This document shows, piece after piece, positions 1-12,600 of a stretch of DNA of 64,000 nt; positions within the stretch are counted from its first letter, which is position 1, and each line of letters starts with the position of its first letter. This DNA comes from Tanypteryx hageni (taxonomy: Eukaryota; Arthropoda; Insecta; Odonata; Petaluridae). The notes under the pieces are model-generated. The model did not search any database, was not told where the DNA came from, and worked only from the letters and a program-made list of their open reading frames with translations. A program made the position numbers and the translations under genes. Where the stretch lies: assembly GCA_028673005.1 (NCBI GenBank), contig CM054114.1:130406470-130470469 (forward strand), written 5' to 3'.

Positions 1-1848
1 AGAGTATCTTTTTTGCGGCGCCCGAGGACTAGTAGAGTATGGTTCGAATTCGGAAGGAGCATATGAGAAGTCATAACCGTGATGCCTCGCGTCAATCGTG
101 ATTATCGACGGCCGCGTCACTTGGACGCCACTTAATGTTCGATACGGTCCCGAAACGCGGATCGTTGTTTGATTAATTGGAGATAAGGAGATTGTTTTAT
201 CGGGCCTCGTGATGCGCCGAAGCTTCTGTGGGGGAAAATTTACCGTTCGGTACCATTTGGTGTCATTCCAAAGTGTCCAAAACGACCGTCATAGCGTCTA
301 ATTGCCGGCAAACGTGACGTTTTCGATAAATTTATCGCTTTTATTTTATCGTCCGCGATTATTCTAGGGGCATTTATTGGACATCTTGGCAGTATATGGC
401 TCGTTCGAGAATGGTCTTTTCAAAGGTATCAGCATTTTCCGCGCGTTCTCCAGACACTAGGCGTGTAATTTTATTTAAAACGTTAGCATTGGACGGGTAG
501 TTTCATTTTCATGAATGACCAAATTTTGTCTGATTGTTTTCTTGCATTTAACTACACTTTCGTTGTTTTTTACACTATGACCATGATTTTACATGGAGTT
601 GAACTAGGGTGAGACGAATTTACTTCATATTGCGGTGTCTTACGCATAAAACAAATAAAATCAACTGAAGAAGCCTTCACGCGGTGGAACTCCATATTCA
701 AGGAGAATAATAACAAATAACACTTGGTAATAAAGTGTGATTTTTACCAAGTGCTACCTATCTTACGCATAGCCTACGGGAAAAGTTGAAAAAATGATCG
801 CTGTTTACATTTATATATTGGTAAACTTATATGTGTGAATATGCTGTTATAATACTCGTAACAACGATTAAAATGAATCCTGGTTATGTAACCGTCATAA
901 ATCTAAAACACATTAAGGGCAATTAGTGAATAGTCATGCAATTTTAAGCGGAGTAAATAATCGTCTAAAAGGGAAATACGTTGCTTTGACATCGCGTGCC
1001 TTTAATAACAGCTCGAGATGGTACGAGGCGTCCTTAAAAATCATTCCGAGTCGTTATCCATGTAAACTTGTTTATTTTAGACGATTTATGGGCAATAGGA
1101 TATATCCTGGTGATTAACCCAGTTCTTTGGGATTCAAAAGTTTCGTGAGTTTTTTTCCGTGTAAGGCGCGATGTCTCTCTACAAAGTTAATTCTTAAAAC
1201 GGTTATAAATGAACTACACCTAATTTTACAGAACCATACGTTGAAGTTTCCCGCGAGATAATTGTTCAAAATACATTTGTTCTGGATGGTGTTTCAGAAT
1301 CAGTTATCGGTGAATGGTGGACGGCTATTTTGCAGCTAAATAACGTAAATGGTGCAGCCAGTTACTTTAAGGCCATAGGTGTTTTTGTGTGACTTTGCCG
1401 CTTTATAACACCAATGCAATTATTGGGACACTCCGGTATATTTTGGTATATTGTTAGATTTTTTGCTTATGCCATATTTCGCCACGGGATCAGTCAAACA
1501 TTCTGATGCTTAACAGCCACTTTAATACTCATCATATCCTAATAGCGTATTTGACTTAAGTCAGAAGGTTTGACAAGCACCAATCTTACTCTCACCAACC
1601 GTTAATTAAAAAAGTGAATGTCATCAATGAACATGGAAAAATGAGCGTTTTTTTATTATTAAATTCAGTAATATTTTGTGTTTTATTTAGCTATGAATAT
1701 TTCTCCCATTAACGTAATCGTAGAAACGAAGAGAATTTGGTATTTGATCACCTGTTGTATGCGTAAATTTAGCTTATCTTGAGTTATGTTTCATTTAATT
1801 AGACCACAACATATTCGGTCACGAGAACCTTGTTCGTAAGTGGAAATG

Positions 1849-2020
1849 TACAGTCAAACTCCGATTTAGCGACACCGTTTGTCCATTCCTGACATTAGCA
1901 CTAAAGCGGGTGTAGCGGTAAATCTAGGTATATGCTTGCTCTGTGTAATTAGTAGAAGTTTTGTTCATTACAATTAATGGGCGGTATGCGGGGGTTGCGC
2001 TATATAGGGGGGTGCTAAAT
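1849..2020. repeat. Possible pogo/Tigger-type MITE fragment
   Basis: TA followed by CAGTCAAACTCCGATTTAGC at 1851 has the look of a pogo/Tigger terminal repeat. A loosely related inverted motif (CGCTATATAGGGG) lies near 1998-2010. No clean second end or target duplication is visible. Confidence 0.3.
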
Positions 2021-4166
2021 CAGCCTTTGATTGTACTCCCAAAATGCCACTTTTCCATCTTTTATACCTTCGGAGATATTACAAATATTTTTTTTAATAT
2101 CCGAACCTGTATATTTTTCGCAATTGAAATCGAAAGAAAAATAAATGGCACCATAGATCACACACACCCTGCATATTTTAGTCTTATATACCTTACCGTT
2201 TACTTGCTGTTTTAATTTAATTGTTTGCACAGACGGACAGACAGAGCGAAAACAAAAGCTCGTTTATGAAATAAAACTCGCTAAAAATAAATAACACCAT
2301 CGCTACGTTCGAATTGCCAGCTAGTTTAAAAAGTTCAATCATCTCGCACGATACCTCGAATAAAGAGGAACGCAAGTGAAATTAAGACAAATAACACGAA
2401 AAAACACGGTACCTCTTAGTTAATAATGCTTTCCGAAGCAATCTTGGCTGCCACCACTCGAAACTCGAATGATCTATTCCGCGAGGCAAAGGATCCCAAG
2501 AGAAAAAAAATGACAAACTTTTTTTCGAAAGCGTTCGAAAATTCGACGGCGTGATCGCTTCGAATTAAACTTTTTCCCGAGGCCCGCAAGAAACCTAAAA
2601 TTGCTCGATCGCATGTTCCACTCTATTCAACTCGATGGCATCGTTAAATGACTCCTCTCGAAGCTTCTCAGTCGATTCTTTTACGCTCCTTATCCTAACG
2701 ACGAAGATTATTCAAAGGAGTCGGTTTTTTAAGGTCCATTTTAAATAGAAAACTTTGAGAGCCCAAATGAGAATCCCGCCACAAACGGAAGGACCGTGTT
2801 TTTTTTAACTGGCTTTAAAATTTCGGGACATTAACCGGAGAGCGAAAATACACAGAAGCTTTTAATCCATTCTTCCGTGACGAAAGAGATATGTTTGACA
2901 GTAATTTTTGCTTCCCGTGATTCCACTGTCTCGGGTAAGTCTAGAGAAAATAAGCATCGCCGCCGGAAAAAAATCAGCTGAATTTATGATCTTTAACGGT
3001 ACGCCCGTCAGAGCTTTGATCGCAAGGAAATCGTTGACGAGCGGTAATTCAAAGCAGAATCCGCTAAGCTTAACGAAAGGCGTAAACGTCAAAGTCGTGC
3101 GTTGAACCCAAATATTATTTCAGCGTTTAAAATAAAGGTTTCAAGCATTGACATAATCTGTCACGGACGTTTAAGTAAAAATAAAATTAGCGAGCTGAGC
3201 TTATATGACTTTAGTCATATAATTGATATAGATAACTATAACAGCGATAAAACTATCATGTGTACGATGTTAGAATTTCAACTACTAATTAGCGATCCTC
3301 AGCGGTTATTAACTGACCGTTTATATCCAAATAAAAACGTAACATGCCGCTCTGAATAATGGTACGTGGGAATTAAGGATGGATGTTAGGACGAAACGTC
3401 ACAGAATTTATCATATGCATCATACTCGCAGCTAAAGAACTTTCTGATGAAATATTTAACGAAAGATACATTTAACACAAGAATTTTTCAACTTTCATTG
3501 AAATAGGAGATTAAGGGAAATCACCGAGGCTTTAGATCGAGGGAGCCAATCCAGCAATCGCCCGTTGTTCGTAGTTAACTGATTTATTACTAAGTACCCC
3601 TCCTCAACGATCTCCCGATGAGGCTCTCTTGTCGTTCACCTTTTTTTCGCGCTATTTACCACGTCCAACGGTTTTTCGACGCGCGATGGATCCCAAATTA
3701 AAACAAAACCGCGCGACCCTTTTATTTTTTGGGCGTGGTGCATATCTGGAAGGCCATCCGACGTGTTCGAAGTTATACCGCGGCGGGGCGGATTAAATGA
3801 AAAAGGCGAAACAAAAGCGACACGAATTACGAGAGGCGAAGGATGGGAGAGGGAGTAAGAAAAAGACGAAGCCGGGTGGTCCCGGTAATTTCGGTCGCCA
3901 AAATTCGCCGCGTGAGGAATTCTCGCCGTTTGTCCCATGGCGGGAGGTTGGAGAATGGTACAGAAGACGAAGAATCCCGACCAAGTCCCTTCCCGCCTAC
4001 CTTTCGCGCCGTTCTCGAGAGCCCAAATATTCGACGCCGTTTTTTTTCACCGCGACGCGTAGGAGAGTTAACGGAGTTCTCTTTACGTGTGGCGTGCGCG
4101 TGTCTCCACAAAGAGAGTAGACCCGAGGCGGTCTCGCGTATAGAGAGAGAAGTGAGAGAGGCGATG

Positions 4167-4174
4167 TGACGTCA
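4167..4174. promoter_or_regulatory. Perfect CRE/ATF palindrome TGACGTCA
   Basis: The 8-bp palindrome TGACGTCA, the consensus site for CREB/ATF factors, sits in GC-rich sequence next to GAGA-type repeats. On the minus strand it lies downstream of the LRR exon, in its presumed first intron. Function is inferred from the motif alone. Confidence 0.4.
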
Positions 4175-4300
4175 CCATTCCGTGTCTTGCTTCTCCTTGC
4201 TTCCTTGCTTGCCCTATATCCGCGCGAAATCGAGTTGCGTCATCGGCCGTGATTTTGAACGTGTGTGTGTGCATGCGGTTGTCTTGACTCGGTCGGTTTT

Positions 4301-4348
4301 GAAGAGAGCGTGAGAGAGAGAGGGAGAAAGTGAGGAAAGAGAGAGGAA
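4301..4348. repeat. GA-rich tract (GAGA-type)
   Basis: Near-continuous GA/GAGA sequence. Such tracts bind GAGA factor in insects and are common near promoters. It lies between two GC-rich segments and may be regulatory or a simple repeat. Confidence 0.5.
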
Positions 4349-4454
4349 TAAAAAAAATTATATGGGAGCATATGTAGTGAGGAAAACCGCGAGTCGGTTT
4401 GAGAGAAAGAGGTAGGCTATATAACTCTCCCGATGGGGTTCATAAACGCGGAGG

Positions 4455-4800
4455 TATTCGGACGGTAAAAAAACGACGCGCGAAATACAGTCGATTCTCT
4501 GAGGAGTGCCGCTGAATCTTAAGGAGATAGTTTTTAAGAGTTTGCCTGAACGTAGGATACCTCAGGTGCGATCGGAATTCGAACCATTCGAACCTATCTA
4601 CTCTTTAAGGACTCAAGCTTGTACGGGTTTATTCGGACGGTAAAAAAGCGACGCGCGAAATAAAGTCGATTCTCTGACGAGTATCTCTGAATCTTAAGAT
4701 GATTGTTTTAAGAATTTCCCTGAGTGGGATCGCTCAGTTACGATCGGAATTCGGAACCTATCCGGTTTTTTGAAAGGACGCAAGCTCTTGTACGGGTTTG
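4455..4800. repeat. Tandem duplication, two copies of about 176 bp
   Basis: Copy 1 (4455-4630) and copy 2 (4631-about 4800) both start ATTCGGACGGTAAAAAA and both end with CTTGTACGGGTTT. They match along their length with scattered substitutions and small indels. The array stops about 27 bp from the splice donor of the minus-strand LRR exon, so it lies at the very start of that gene's presumed intron 1. Confidence 0.85.
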
Positions 4801-4827
4801 TCAAAAAGGAAAAAGGGGGACACTCAC

Positions 4828-5114
4828 AGTTTGGCGAACGCCCTCAGCTGGTCCGACCATTCCGCCGGGACGTGCGCTAGGTTCGACCCGCGACAGCTCG
4901 CCTCCCGCGCGTCGGGACGGCAACGACACGGCGTCGGGCACGCTAACAAGCCGCCGATTCCTCCGATCCCACCGCCGATGCCGCCAGACTCGGCCGCGGA
5001 CGCCGGCGCGACCGTCGAGACGTCGAAGACCAGAAGGATGGCGGGGATTAGGAGGATGAGGTCGTGGATGAGGAGGGCGGAGGAAGATCCCCTTCCCCTC
5101 CGCTTCCTCCTCAT
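4828..5114 (-). CDS. First coding exon of a leucine-rich-repeat protein (N-terminal signal + LRRNT cap)
   Basis: The ATG at 5114 (minus) opens 95 codons plus two bases, ending in AAACT followed by a consensus GTGAGT donor (phase 2). Residues 1-9 are basic and 13-40 are hydrophobic, consistent with a signal peptide or signal anchor. A glycine-rich linker follows (44-55). Residues 59-96 carry C59, C63, C65 and C74, the C-x3-C-x-C-x8-C spacing of an LRR N-terminal cap, then a stretch ending ...AEWSDQL as LRRs are entered. The protein is therefore expected at the cell surface or secreted. The LRRs and any Ig or transmembrane domains must lie in exons left of the window. Which LRR family it is cannot be decided. 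A longer frame upstream has only a GTG, so the ATG was chosen. The gene is divergent from TOP3B, with about 1.4 kb between start codons. Confidence 0.75.
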
Positions 5115-5447
5115 GGTGTTGCCGTCTTCAGCCTTTCTGGTCCACACGGCGCGGTCGAAGAACGTCACACGCACCCTACCCAGCACCCGGCACCTTCAAA
5201 TCCCCTACGGAAGACAACTTCCTACCCCCTTCCCTTTTTATTTCCCCTATCCGAAAAAAAATCAAAAAAACGAAACTCGACCCAAATAGAGAGACACCAT
5301 CAAAACGTAAACAACAACCAGCCGGAGGGTTCCATGAAACTTTGCACCACAAAATCTTTAACAATTGGTTTCGGTGTGAGGAGAAAAAGGAAAGAGAAGT
5401 TAGGAGTTTAAGGATTATTTCATCCGGAAAGAAAAATAAATAAATCT

Positions 5448-5477
5448 CCTCTCTCTCTCTCTTTTTTTCTCTCTCTC
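5448..5477. repeat. CT/GA microsatellite
   Basis: About 30 bp of CT dinucleotides interrupted by a T run, inside the divergent promoter region. Reads as GAGA on the minus strand. Confidence 0.7.
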
Positions 5478-5870
5478 CGGCCTAGAATTCACTGGTGCCC
5501 GATGGCGAGCGATCGCAGACACTGGTCGCGGTATATAGCGAGCTCCATAAAGGCGTAAGCACTTTCTCTATCACCCCACACCCCTGCGCCCGCGACCACA
5601 AGTCAGTCGGCCATCTCGGGAAAGAGAACAGGTCCCGTACCGCTCCCGACGCAAGCTCACTCGCGACTAACTGAGTGAATGCGGAGCTACCTGCTGGTCT
5701 GGCGCGCGCGGGGTGATGGTGTGGAGGGGGGTGGAGGAGAAGGGGGTGGGAATAAAAGAGGCGGGGTGAGGGGCGGCGGCGTGTGGGGGCTGGACCCCTA
5801 CGAGACGCCGCCGCCGCCGAAGCCGCCACCTATGCCGCCGTCGTCCTACTCTTCGCGTCACCACCCTCCG

Positions 5871-5878
5871 TGACGTCA
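5871..5878. promoter_or_regulatory. Second perfect CRE palindrome TGACGTCA
   Basis: TGACGTCA followed directly by TCGAT, lying centrally between the two divergent genes. This is a likely ATF/CREB-type site, from the motif only. Confidence 0.45.
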
Positions 5879-6490
5879 TCGATCGCCACGCACTGGTTTT
5901 TGCCGCCTCCGAAAAGCACCGGGTGTTGCCTTCTTTCGAGATTTATATTTCGCGAGGGGGACTACCTTTCACCGTGCTGCGGGAAATCTCTTTCTCTCTC
6001 TCCTCCCCACCCCTCCGCTTTCTTTTACGGTCCTGACCCAGGTTCGCGGAGGACATTGCCTCCAGATAGCCTCGGAAGGCCCGCCTCGAGCGCGGAAGGT
6101 TGAAGGATAACTTCGGTCATTCATTTGATGCCAACACCATCTCTCGCCAGCGCTGAGTATTCTTCATCCGGTGAAAATCTCGATAATAACGGCTTTACTC
6201 CGCTTCGGGTGGCGAAAAACAATATTTTTTCCACTCCCGCTCGGAATGGCGTGGTGCTGAAGGGTTATTCTAACATTATTCTGAAAAAGAGAATCCCTTT
6301 CGGTTGTGTCCTCCTTTAAAGACATTCATAAATAACTCGGCGGGTAATTTGGATCGAGCTTCCGGTTTTTGCCGCTAGGAGGGCACGTGCGACGAATCAA
6401 AATAAGAAACATCTGCCATCGCATAAGCGTCCGTCGTAATTCTGCACCTTTGAATAGGTGCCGAAAGTTCTTAATGGAATTAAAAATATT

Positions 6491-6521
6491 ATTTCAGTCG
6501 TTGTGATATAAACTTTCTAAA
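6491..6521 (+). other. TOP3B: 5' UTR splice acceptor and leader of TOP3B
   Basis: ATTTCAG ending at 6497 is a good acceptor 24 bp before the start codon. An untranslated upstream exon probably joins here, with its donor somewhere in the GC-rich region. The start codon context is CTAAAATGA. Confidence 0.5.
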
Positions 6522-6612
6522 ATGAAAGTAGCATTTATGGTGGCTGAAAAGCCATCGTTGGCGGCTTCCTTAGCGAACATATTGAGCAATGGAAAAAGTC
6601 ATACACGTAAAG
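6522..6612 (+). CDS. TOP3B: TOP3B coding exon 1 (residues 1-31)
   Basis: Starts [14 protein letters not shown] and carries the Toprim glutamate E9. Ends after the first base of the Gly31 codon (phase 1) at donor GTAATA. Intron 1 is only 121 bp. Confidence 0.95.
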
Positions 6613-9600
6613 GTAATAATCTATTCTTTTTGCATTGTCTCGTTATTTATATTTGCAAATTACGGCATGTAGTAGTGTATTATAATATTCATGATGATAC
6701 GTCAGCGGTTTTTATTCTTCGTGTCAATTTCAGGCTTCAATCAAGCATGTTCCGTACATGAGTGGAGTGGAACTTTTAGAGGAGAACCTGTGCATTTCAA
6801 AATGACATCTGTTTGTGGCCACGTAATGAGTTTAGATTTCATTGGAAAATTCAATAACTGGGATAGAGTAGACCCTGTGAGTTAATTATATATTAATATT
6901 CTATTTACAGGCATATATAAACATGATGATGCATTTAAGTGTATGCTGCTGAACACATTTCCTTTTCTCCCATAGATATGCCAGTGAATCCTCCTAAATC
7001 TAATGTTATAGTTTAAAACTAAATCGCGCAAGGATCACCAGTTGTTTTAGTGTTTATTGTTCAATTTTTCTTCATTGGATGGATTTATTGTCAAGTAACA
7101 TCATTTGTATTATAATTTCATATGATGCTCATACGTTAAGATTACTCATTATTTAGAATAAAACGTTATTTTATATATAGTTAATATTCATCGATGGAAG
7201 TCCATGACTTCAGAATTTATTATTTTTATTATACATCACTTGATAAAATAGGTTCTGTCAATTATTTGGTTTCATTAGGTCGAATACTATTTATATTTAA
7301 TAAATAAAGTCTTACCTGGCGTTCTTCATTCCACTAATTTGTTTGCTGACTCGGTACTATTACATTATCGATGAAAATGAAGTAGGCTTTTAAATTGCCA
7401 ATCTTTGCTGCTCCAAATTCTCTTTTTAAGAGTGACAAAAAAGTTTACCAGCCGGTGACTCCTGTACATGTTTCGTTTTAATTCATTCAGTATGACCTTT
7501 ACTGCCTCTTTTTAGTGGATAAATATTTAACAATTTTTCTCCACCAGAATGAAATAGACAAATTTGGTTATTGGTTATATATAAATATGTCAATGAATTC
7601 TTTTGTGAAGTTTCCTACAGTAGTTTCTGTTTTAAATTTCGCAGGTGGAGCTATTTTCATGCCCAACAGAAAAAAAGGAGGCAGCTCCAAAGTTAAAGAT
7701 GCCTGCATTTCTCTCCCAAGAATCCAAAGGTAGTGATTACCTTATACTCTGGCTTGATTGTGACAAAGAAGGAGAAAATATTTGTTTTGAAGTTATGAAT
7801 GCTGTCCAAGGGAGCATGAAGCGTGATGTGTATAATCTTGAGGTAAGTATTTTTTGTGAAGAGTTTTTGTGTTACGTTAAAAAAGTAATCAATTCATTAA
7901 ATGTATTTCATTGGAGATTATTCCTTACTTTCATAATATTCATTGTATTCATTTATCTAATCCATATGATGCTTTAGATATAAGACCTAGATAGATATTT
8001 TAAGAGAATTGTTTGGATATTGTCTTTTTCCAGGTCACGATTTAATGTTAACCAGAAAAATGTTTTTATTTAATCATTTCATTGATGCACTTAGTGTCTC
8101 AATCATTCGTGTTTATTTGGCCATCTTCTTGGAATCAGCATTATTTTTTTTGCTTTTAGGTTGTATATAGAGCTAAATTCTCTGCTATTACCGAGAAAGA
8201 TGTCAAAGCAGCAATGGCCAGCCTCATAAAACCAAATGAAAATGAAGCCAAGAGTGTGGATGCTAGGCAAGAATTAGATCTACGAATAGGCTGTGCATTT
8301 ACAAGATTTCAGACAAGATTTTTCCAGGTGATTAAAAAAATCATGCAGTATACTAATTCAAGACTGAGTGTTAAGTATCAAAAATTGAAAGAAATAAGTA
8401 CTTATGTTATCTCCGGTAGCCATAGCAAGGTTATGAAAAATCAGATGTGCATTTTGGCAACAATGCAGGTATCTTCAGTGGTGACTCACTGAAAATATAT
8501 TCTAATTTTTAGATATTATATTGAAGATGCCTAAGTTAAGTATTTCATACTTTTTTCAGTTTTTGATATGTGTGTGCTTATTCTTGAATTTAAGTGTTCC
8601 TATTAAAAACTCATTTTGATATTTATGTCATGAAAAATCATTACTCCAGGTATCAGTAGTTTTAATGCTACCGAGTACTTGTCATGCTTGTCATTTTTAT
8701 ACTTTTCCTATAAATCAAACTTCATTTGCAGGGCAAATATGGAGACTTGGATGCTTCCCTAATTTCCTATGGTCCATGCCAAACGCCTACTCTTGGATTC
8801 TGTGTACAAAGACATGATGAAATCCAGACATTTACACCTGAAGCATATTGGATTATACAGGTTTTTATTTTACGAGTTGTCTGTGCTTGCATACTGCAAG
8901 CGTTCAAAAAATCACCATACACCGAGATATAAACTCGTAAATAGACCAATGCAACAGCATTTGAAATTCAAAGAGCCCACTTATATAAGATAATAGTTTT
9001 CATTTTCTGCGAAATTAAGGCATCTATCCAGAATTTCTAAATTCTCTGGCAATCGGCTTCGTGTCCAAGTTTTCCAATTTAAAGTTTCATGGCTCAGATC
9101 GCACTTTTTTTAAGCAATAATCATCATTAAGACAATATCTTATATGTTACAGTAAAATCTATGTAAAAATTAGGATATATTGTGTGTTAGGATTATGGTT
9201 TCATCACCCGTGCCTTTTAGTATGTATCTGGATAAAAAAAAATTAATTTAAAATTATCACGTCATCATATGTATACATCGGCTGGAATAAAATGGATTAT
9301 AATGCAGTATAAGCATTAAATCAATGCTCTTAAAGCAGGTGTCCCCAAACTACGGCCCACGGGCAGGATCTGGCCCGCGAAAGGGTTTTATCAGGCCCGC
9401 GGAAATTTTATTAGACATCATAAAATCAGTGTTTCTGATTTAAAAACAGACGCATTGTTCGCATTAGAATTTTTTCTTAATGTTTACTTATGTTAGAGTT
9501 ATATATGCATGTATGCTTAGGTAATTATAGAATAAAATATTTTAAATTTTGAAAGTTTTTTTTCGTTGCGGCCTGCCTAGCGCTTGCAATATTCCTATGT

Positions 9601-12600
9601 GGCCCTCCTCTCAAAATGTTTGGGGACCCTTGTCTTAAAGTATGGAAAATCAATTCCCATTCAAAGGTATTGGAGTCATTGCTATGGTAGTACATATTTT
9701 TCATTGTTGAAGACCGAAAAAAATTTCATAATTTTTTGGTTAAAATCAAATTTTTATGCAAATTCAGCATAGATTTGAATTCTGTGTTTGAGAAAAATAA
9801 ACTTCATTCTTTTTTCCACAGTATGGTGCATGTCTCGACTTTGTAAATAATTTAAAAAAGCAATTTTGTATAGCTCTGCACCATTTTCAGTGCTTTTCTT
9901 ATGGGTGTTTGAAATTGGACACGGGTCAAAAACACCCCTTAAAAACTGCATTTTCTGGAATTTCGGATTTTTTCCAGAGGTTGTAACCAATGACCTATAT
10001 TCTTGCCAAATTTCACCTCTGTAACACTTCTAGTAGTACCTTAGGTTTTATATGATATGTATATCCTATATTGTATGTAAGAAGCAGCAATTTATAATGA
10101 TTATTGTTCAAAGTGGCTATGCATGGAGGATTTTTTTAGTTTTTCTGTTACCATTTGCTGTAAATATGTGAATAAAAATTATTAAGCATGGAATTGATTA
10201 AATATTCTAGTTCTCCGTTTTTGCAAGCATCTTGTATTATTGAAGTTCATCTATTCCAAGCGTTAAATCTGTAATTTTGGTCACTTTATTACTTCTATAT
10301 TAATTTGATATTTACTTTGTTTTTCCATGATGTTGAAGTATGAAAATGTTTTTAAAATATGTGACGGAGTGAAATTTAGTTATAATCTTAACCCTTAAGT
10401 AGTTGCACCCACTTCCGTAGCATAACTAGTCGCGTGGTGCATTTTGTGCACCGTTAAGTTTTTTAGTTTATTAAAGACATGAAATTTATTATATATATAA
10501 TTTTCAGAATTAACAATGTTTATTAGATTAATGCCATAAAATATTTCACCATTTACAAGCTGAAATGGCATTTTAGATGCACTAATCTGGCTACAATATT
10601 AATAATTGTAATATAGTGTTGGCATAAGCTTATTTTGTCACTATATGAATTAGCTTAATGTTATTGTTTACATGAACGTTTTATATAATTAAAGACTTTT
10701 ATGCTGTTATCTACCAAAATAAAATTAATTATATGGAAGTACATTTTAAATTATGCTACCCACTGAAATTATCAATATGACATGCTTCACAAATATAAGT
10801 AATTTTGGCCATGTGCATCTTGCAAAAATATTGTTTACATTTCCCACATTTAAGAGTAGTATTATTATTTTTTGCCCGGCCGCATGCAACACATCTTCCC
10901 CTCTTTTTCGGGCATTCGCTGTCATCGCATTTTCTTTTCAATGATGGCTCATCTTCGTCTTCATGTTTTGGCTTCTCAACATGTTCATGTTAGCCGGAAG
11001 ACTTTTGATTTTCATTCTTTCCTTTAACTGCTCTTTTAGTAAACTAATTGAAAGATTTTTCAAGAAAATCCTTCTATACCTGCAAGGAGATTCGGGATGG
11101 GAAGCATTATAGAGGTCAAGTGCATTTATTCCTGCAACATTTAGTAGACCAAAAAACAATGCAATAGGCCACCTTCTTCTGGATGCTGAATATGTTCCAC
11201 ACATCTGGTTCACAGTGTCCACACCTCCTTTTGTCATATTGTAATCCATGATCATTTCTGGTTTGTTAGTTTCCTCGTTGATAGATTCATCATAGTGCAT
11301 TGTGGAAAATAAAACAACGGACTTATTTTTTTTGGCATGTACGGCACTGTTATTTTCTCTTGAAATGCAAATAATGAAGCACCAACCATTCGCTTTTTGT
11401 TTGGTAAAACCTCAATAGGCCATTCTTTTTTATATTTCCTAACAGTACCCAGGAATGTTAGTTTGTCTTCTAGTAGTGAGAGAGCTAGAGGATAACTGGT
11501 ATACCAGTTATCACAAGTTACATTTCTATTGGTACCTTTTACAATATTAGTTAGCCTATTCACAATTGCTGATGGTGAGTTATCAACAGCAAATGGTCCA
11601 TTAGGCTGCTTTCCGCAATAAACTTCCATATTACAGGTGTAATAAATACGTTTTAGAATCTGCAAGTACAAATATTTTCAACCCATACTTTTTGGGCTTG
11701 TTTGGAATATATTGAATAAAATTAAAGCACCCTTTAAATGGCTCTAATTTCTCATCTACCGTAAGAAACTCACATGTTGAATATGAGTCTTTGCAGTTAT
11801 TTACAAATTTATCCAAAAATACCCTTATTGGTGCTAACTTATCAGTTTGTTTTCTTTCACTCCTAGTTGTTTTATCATCAAAACGTGTACAACATAACAA
11901 AAATAAAAATCTTCTATAAGTCATTGTGGCACGACATATTTCAATGCCAGTACCATCATCCGCCCGTAGTTCATGATAACTAGTATGATTTAATTTCTTG
12001 ACACCAGAAAGGTAGAGAAGACCTAAAAATGCTAATATTTCAGCTTTTGTTGTCAGTTTTACATCTCTATCTCTGGTATAAGTATGATCGGAACACTTCT
12101 CTTCAATAACTAGATTTGTGCTAGATCCTGTTATGTTTATCATTTCTTCATCTATAATTTTCATAAAGGCTGTAATTTTGTCTGTCACCCCTTGCGCTCT
12201 CCTTTTTGGTCCAGGCAAAAGTTTTCTCAAAACATTACTTGCGGGTGTTCTGCTAAACTTACTTTTACAGGGATTGTTCTTCCAAACAGTAGTTCTGTCT
12301 TTTCCAGCAAAAGTATTGTCTTCATCTTCATTAGTTATGGAACCGTCCTCTGAAGAAGCTTCCTGCTCAGAATCTGTGTTGTGGTTCTCTTCAAAGTAGA
12401 TCACTTCCTCTTCTGAGCAGTTATCACTATCATCAATATCTGATTCTGGTAGCTCTTCAAACATAGCGGCTATATCATTATCTGACATTTTTCTGGGCCC
12501 TAAAAGTTATATTTTTGTAGAATATGATAACGAAATATATTTGATATGTAATACGAATATATAACACATAATATATAATCCATAATACACAATATACATT

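Larger units (their letters stand above)
1..4284. other. No recognisable gene; probable intron or flank of the minus-strand LRR gene
   Basis: No open frame here resembles a known protein, and the short ones overlap on both strands. Because the LRR exon at 4828-5114 ends in a splice donor that points leftwards, this stretch is most simply its first intron (inference). Base composition rises from AT-rich to GC-rich, CpG-containing sequence after about 3600. The overlapping frames at 3797-4169 are a by-product of that GC content. The only repeat I can point to is a weak pogo-like end near 1850. Confidence 0.5.
5115..6497. promoter_or_regulatory. GC-rich divergent promoter region between the LRR gene and TOP3B
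   Basis: This is the space between two oppositely oriented start codons. It is rich in GC and CpG compared with the rest of the window. It holds a CT tract (5448-5477), GC-box-like GGGCGG near 5767, a perfect CRE (5871-5878) and an E-box CACGTG (6384-6389). Transcription start sites and 5' UTR exon limits cannot be fixed from sequence. The repetitive frames here (Gly/Arg- or Pro-rich) are low-complexity shadows. Confidence 0.6.

Noticed and set aside
3797..4169. Overlapping 94-108 residue frames in three frames on both strands
   Set aside because: They arise from GC-rich, stop-poor sequence. The translations are Arg/Pro/Ser-rich and resemble nothing.
5667..5879. Gly/Arg-rich and His/Pro-rich open frames in the promoter region
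   Set aside because: Low-complexity GC-rich repeats read in different frames; no start context, domain or splice logic.
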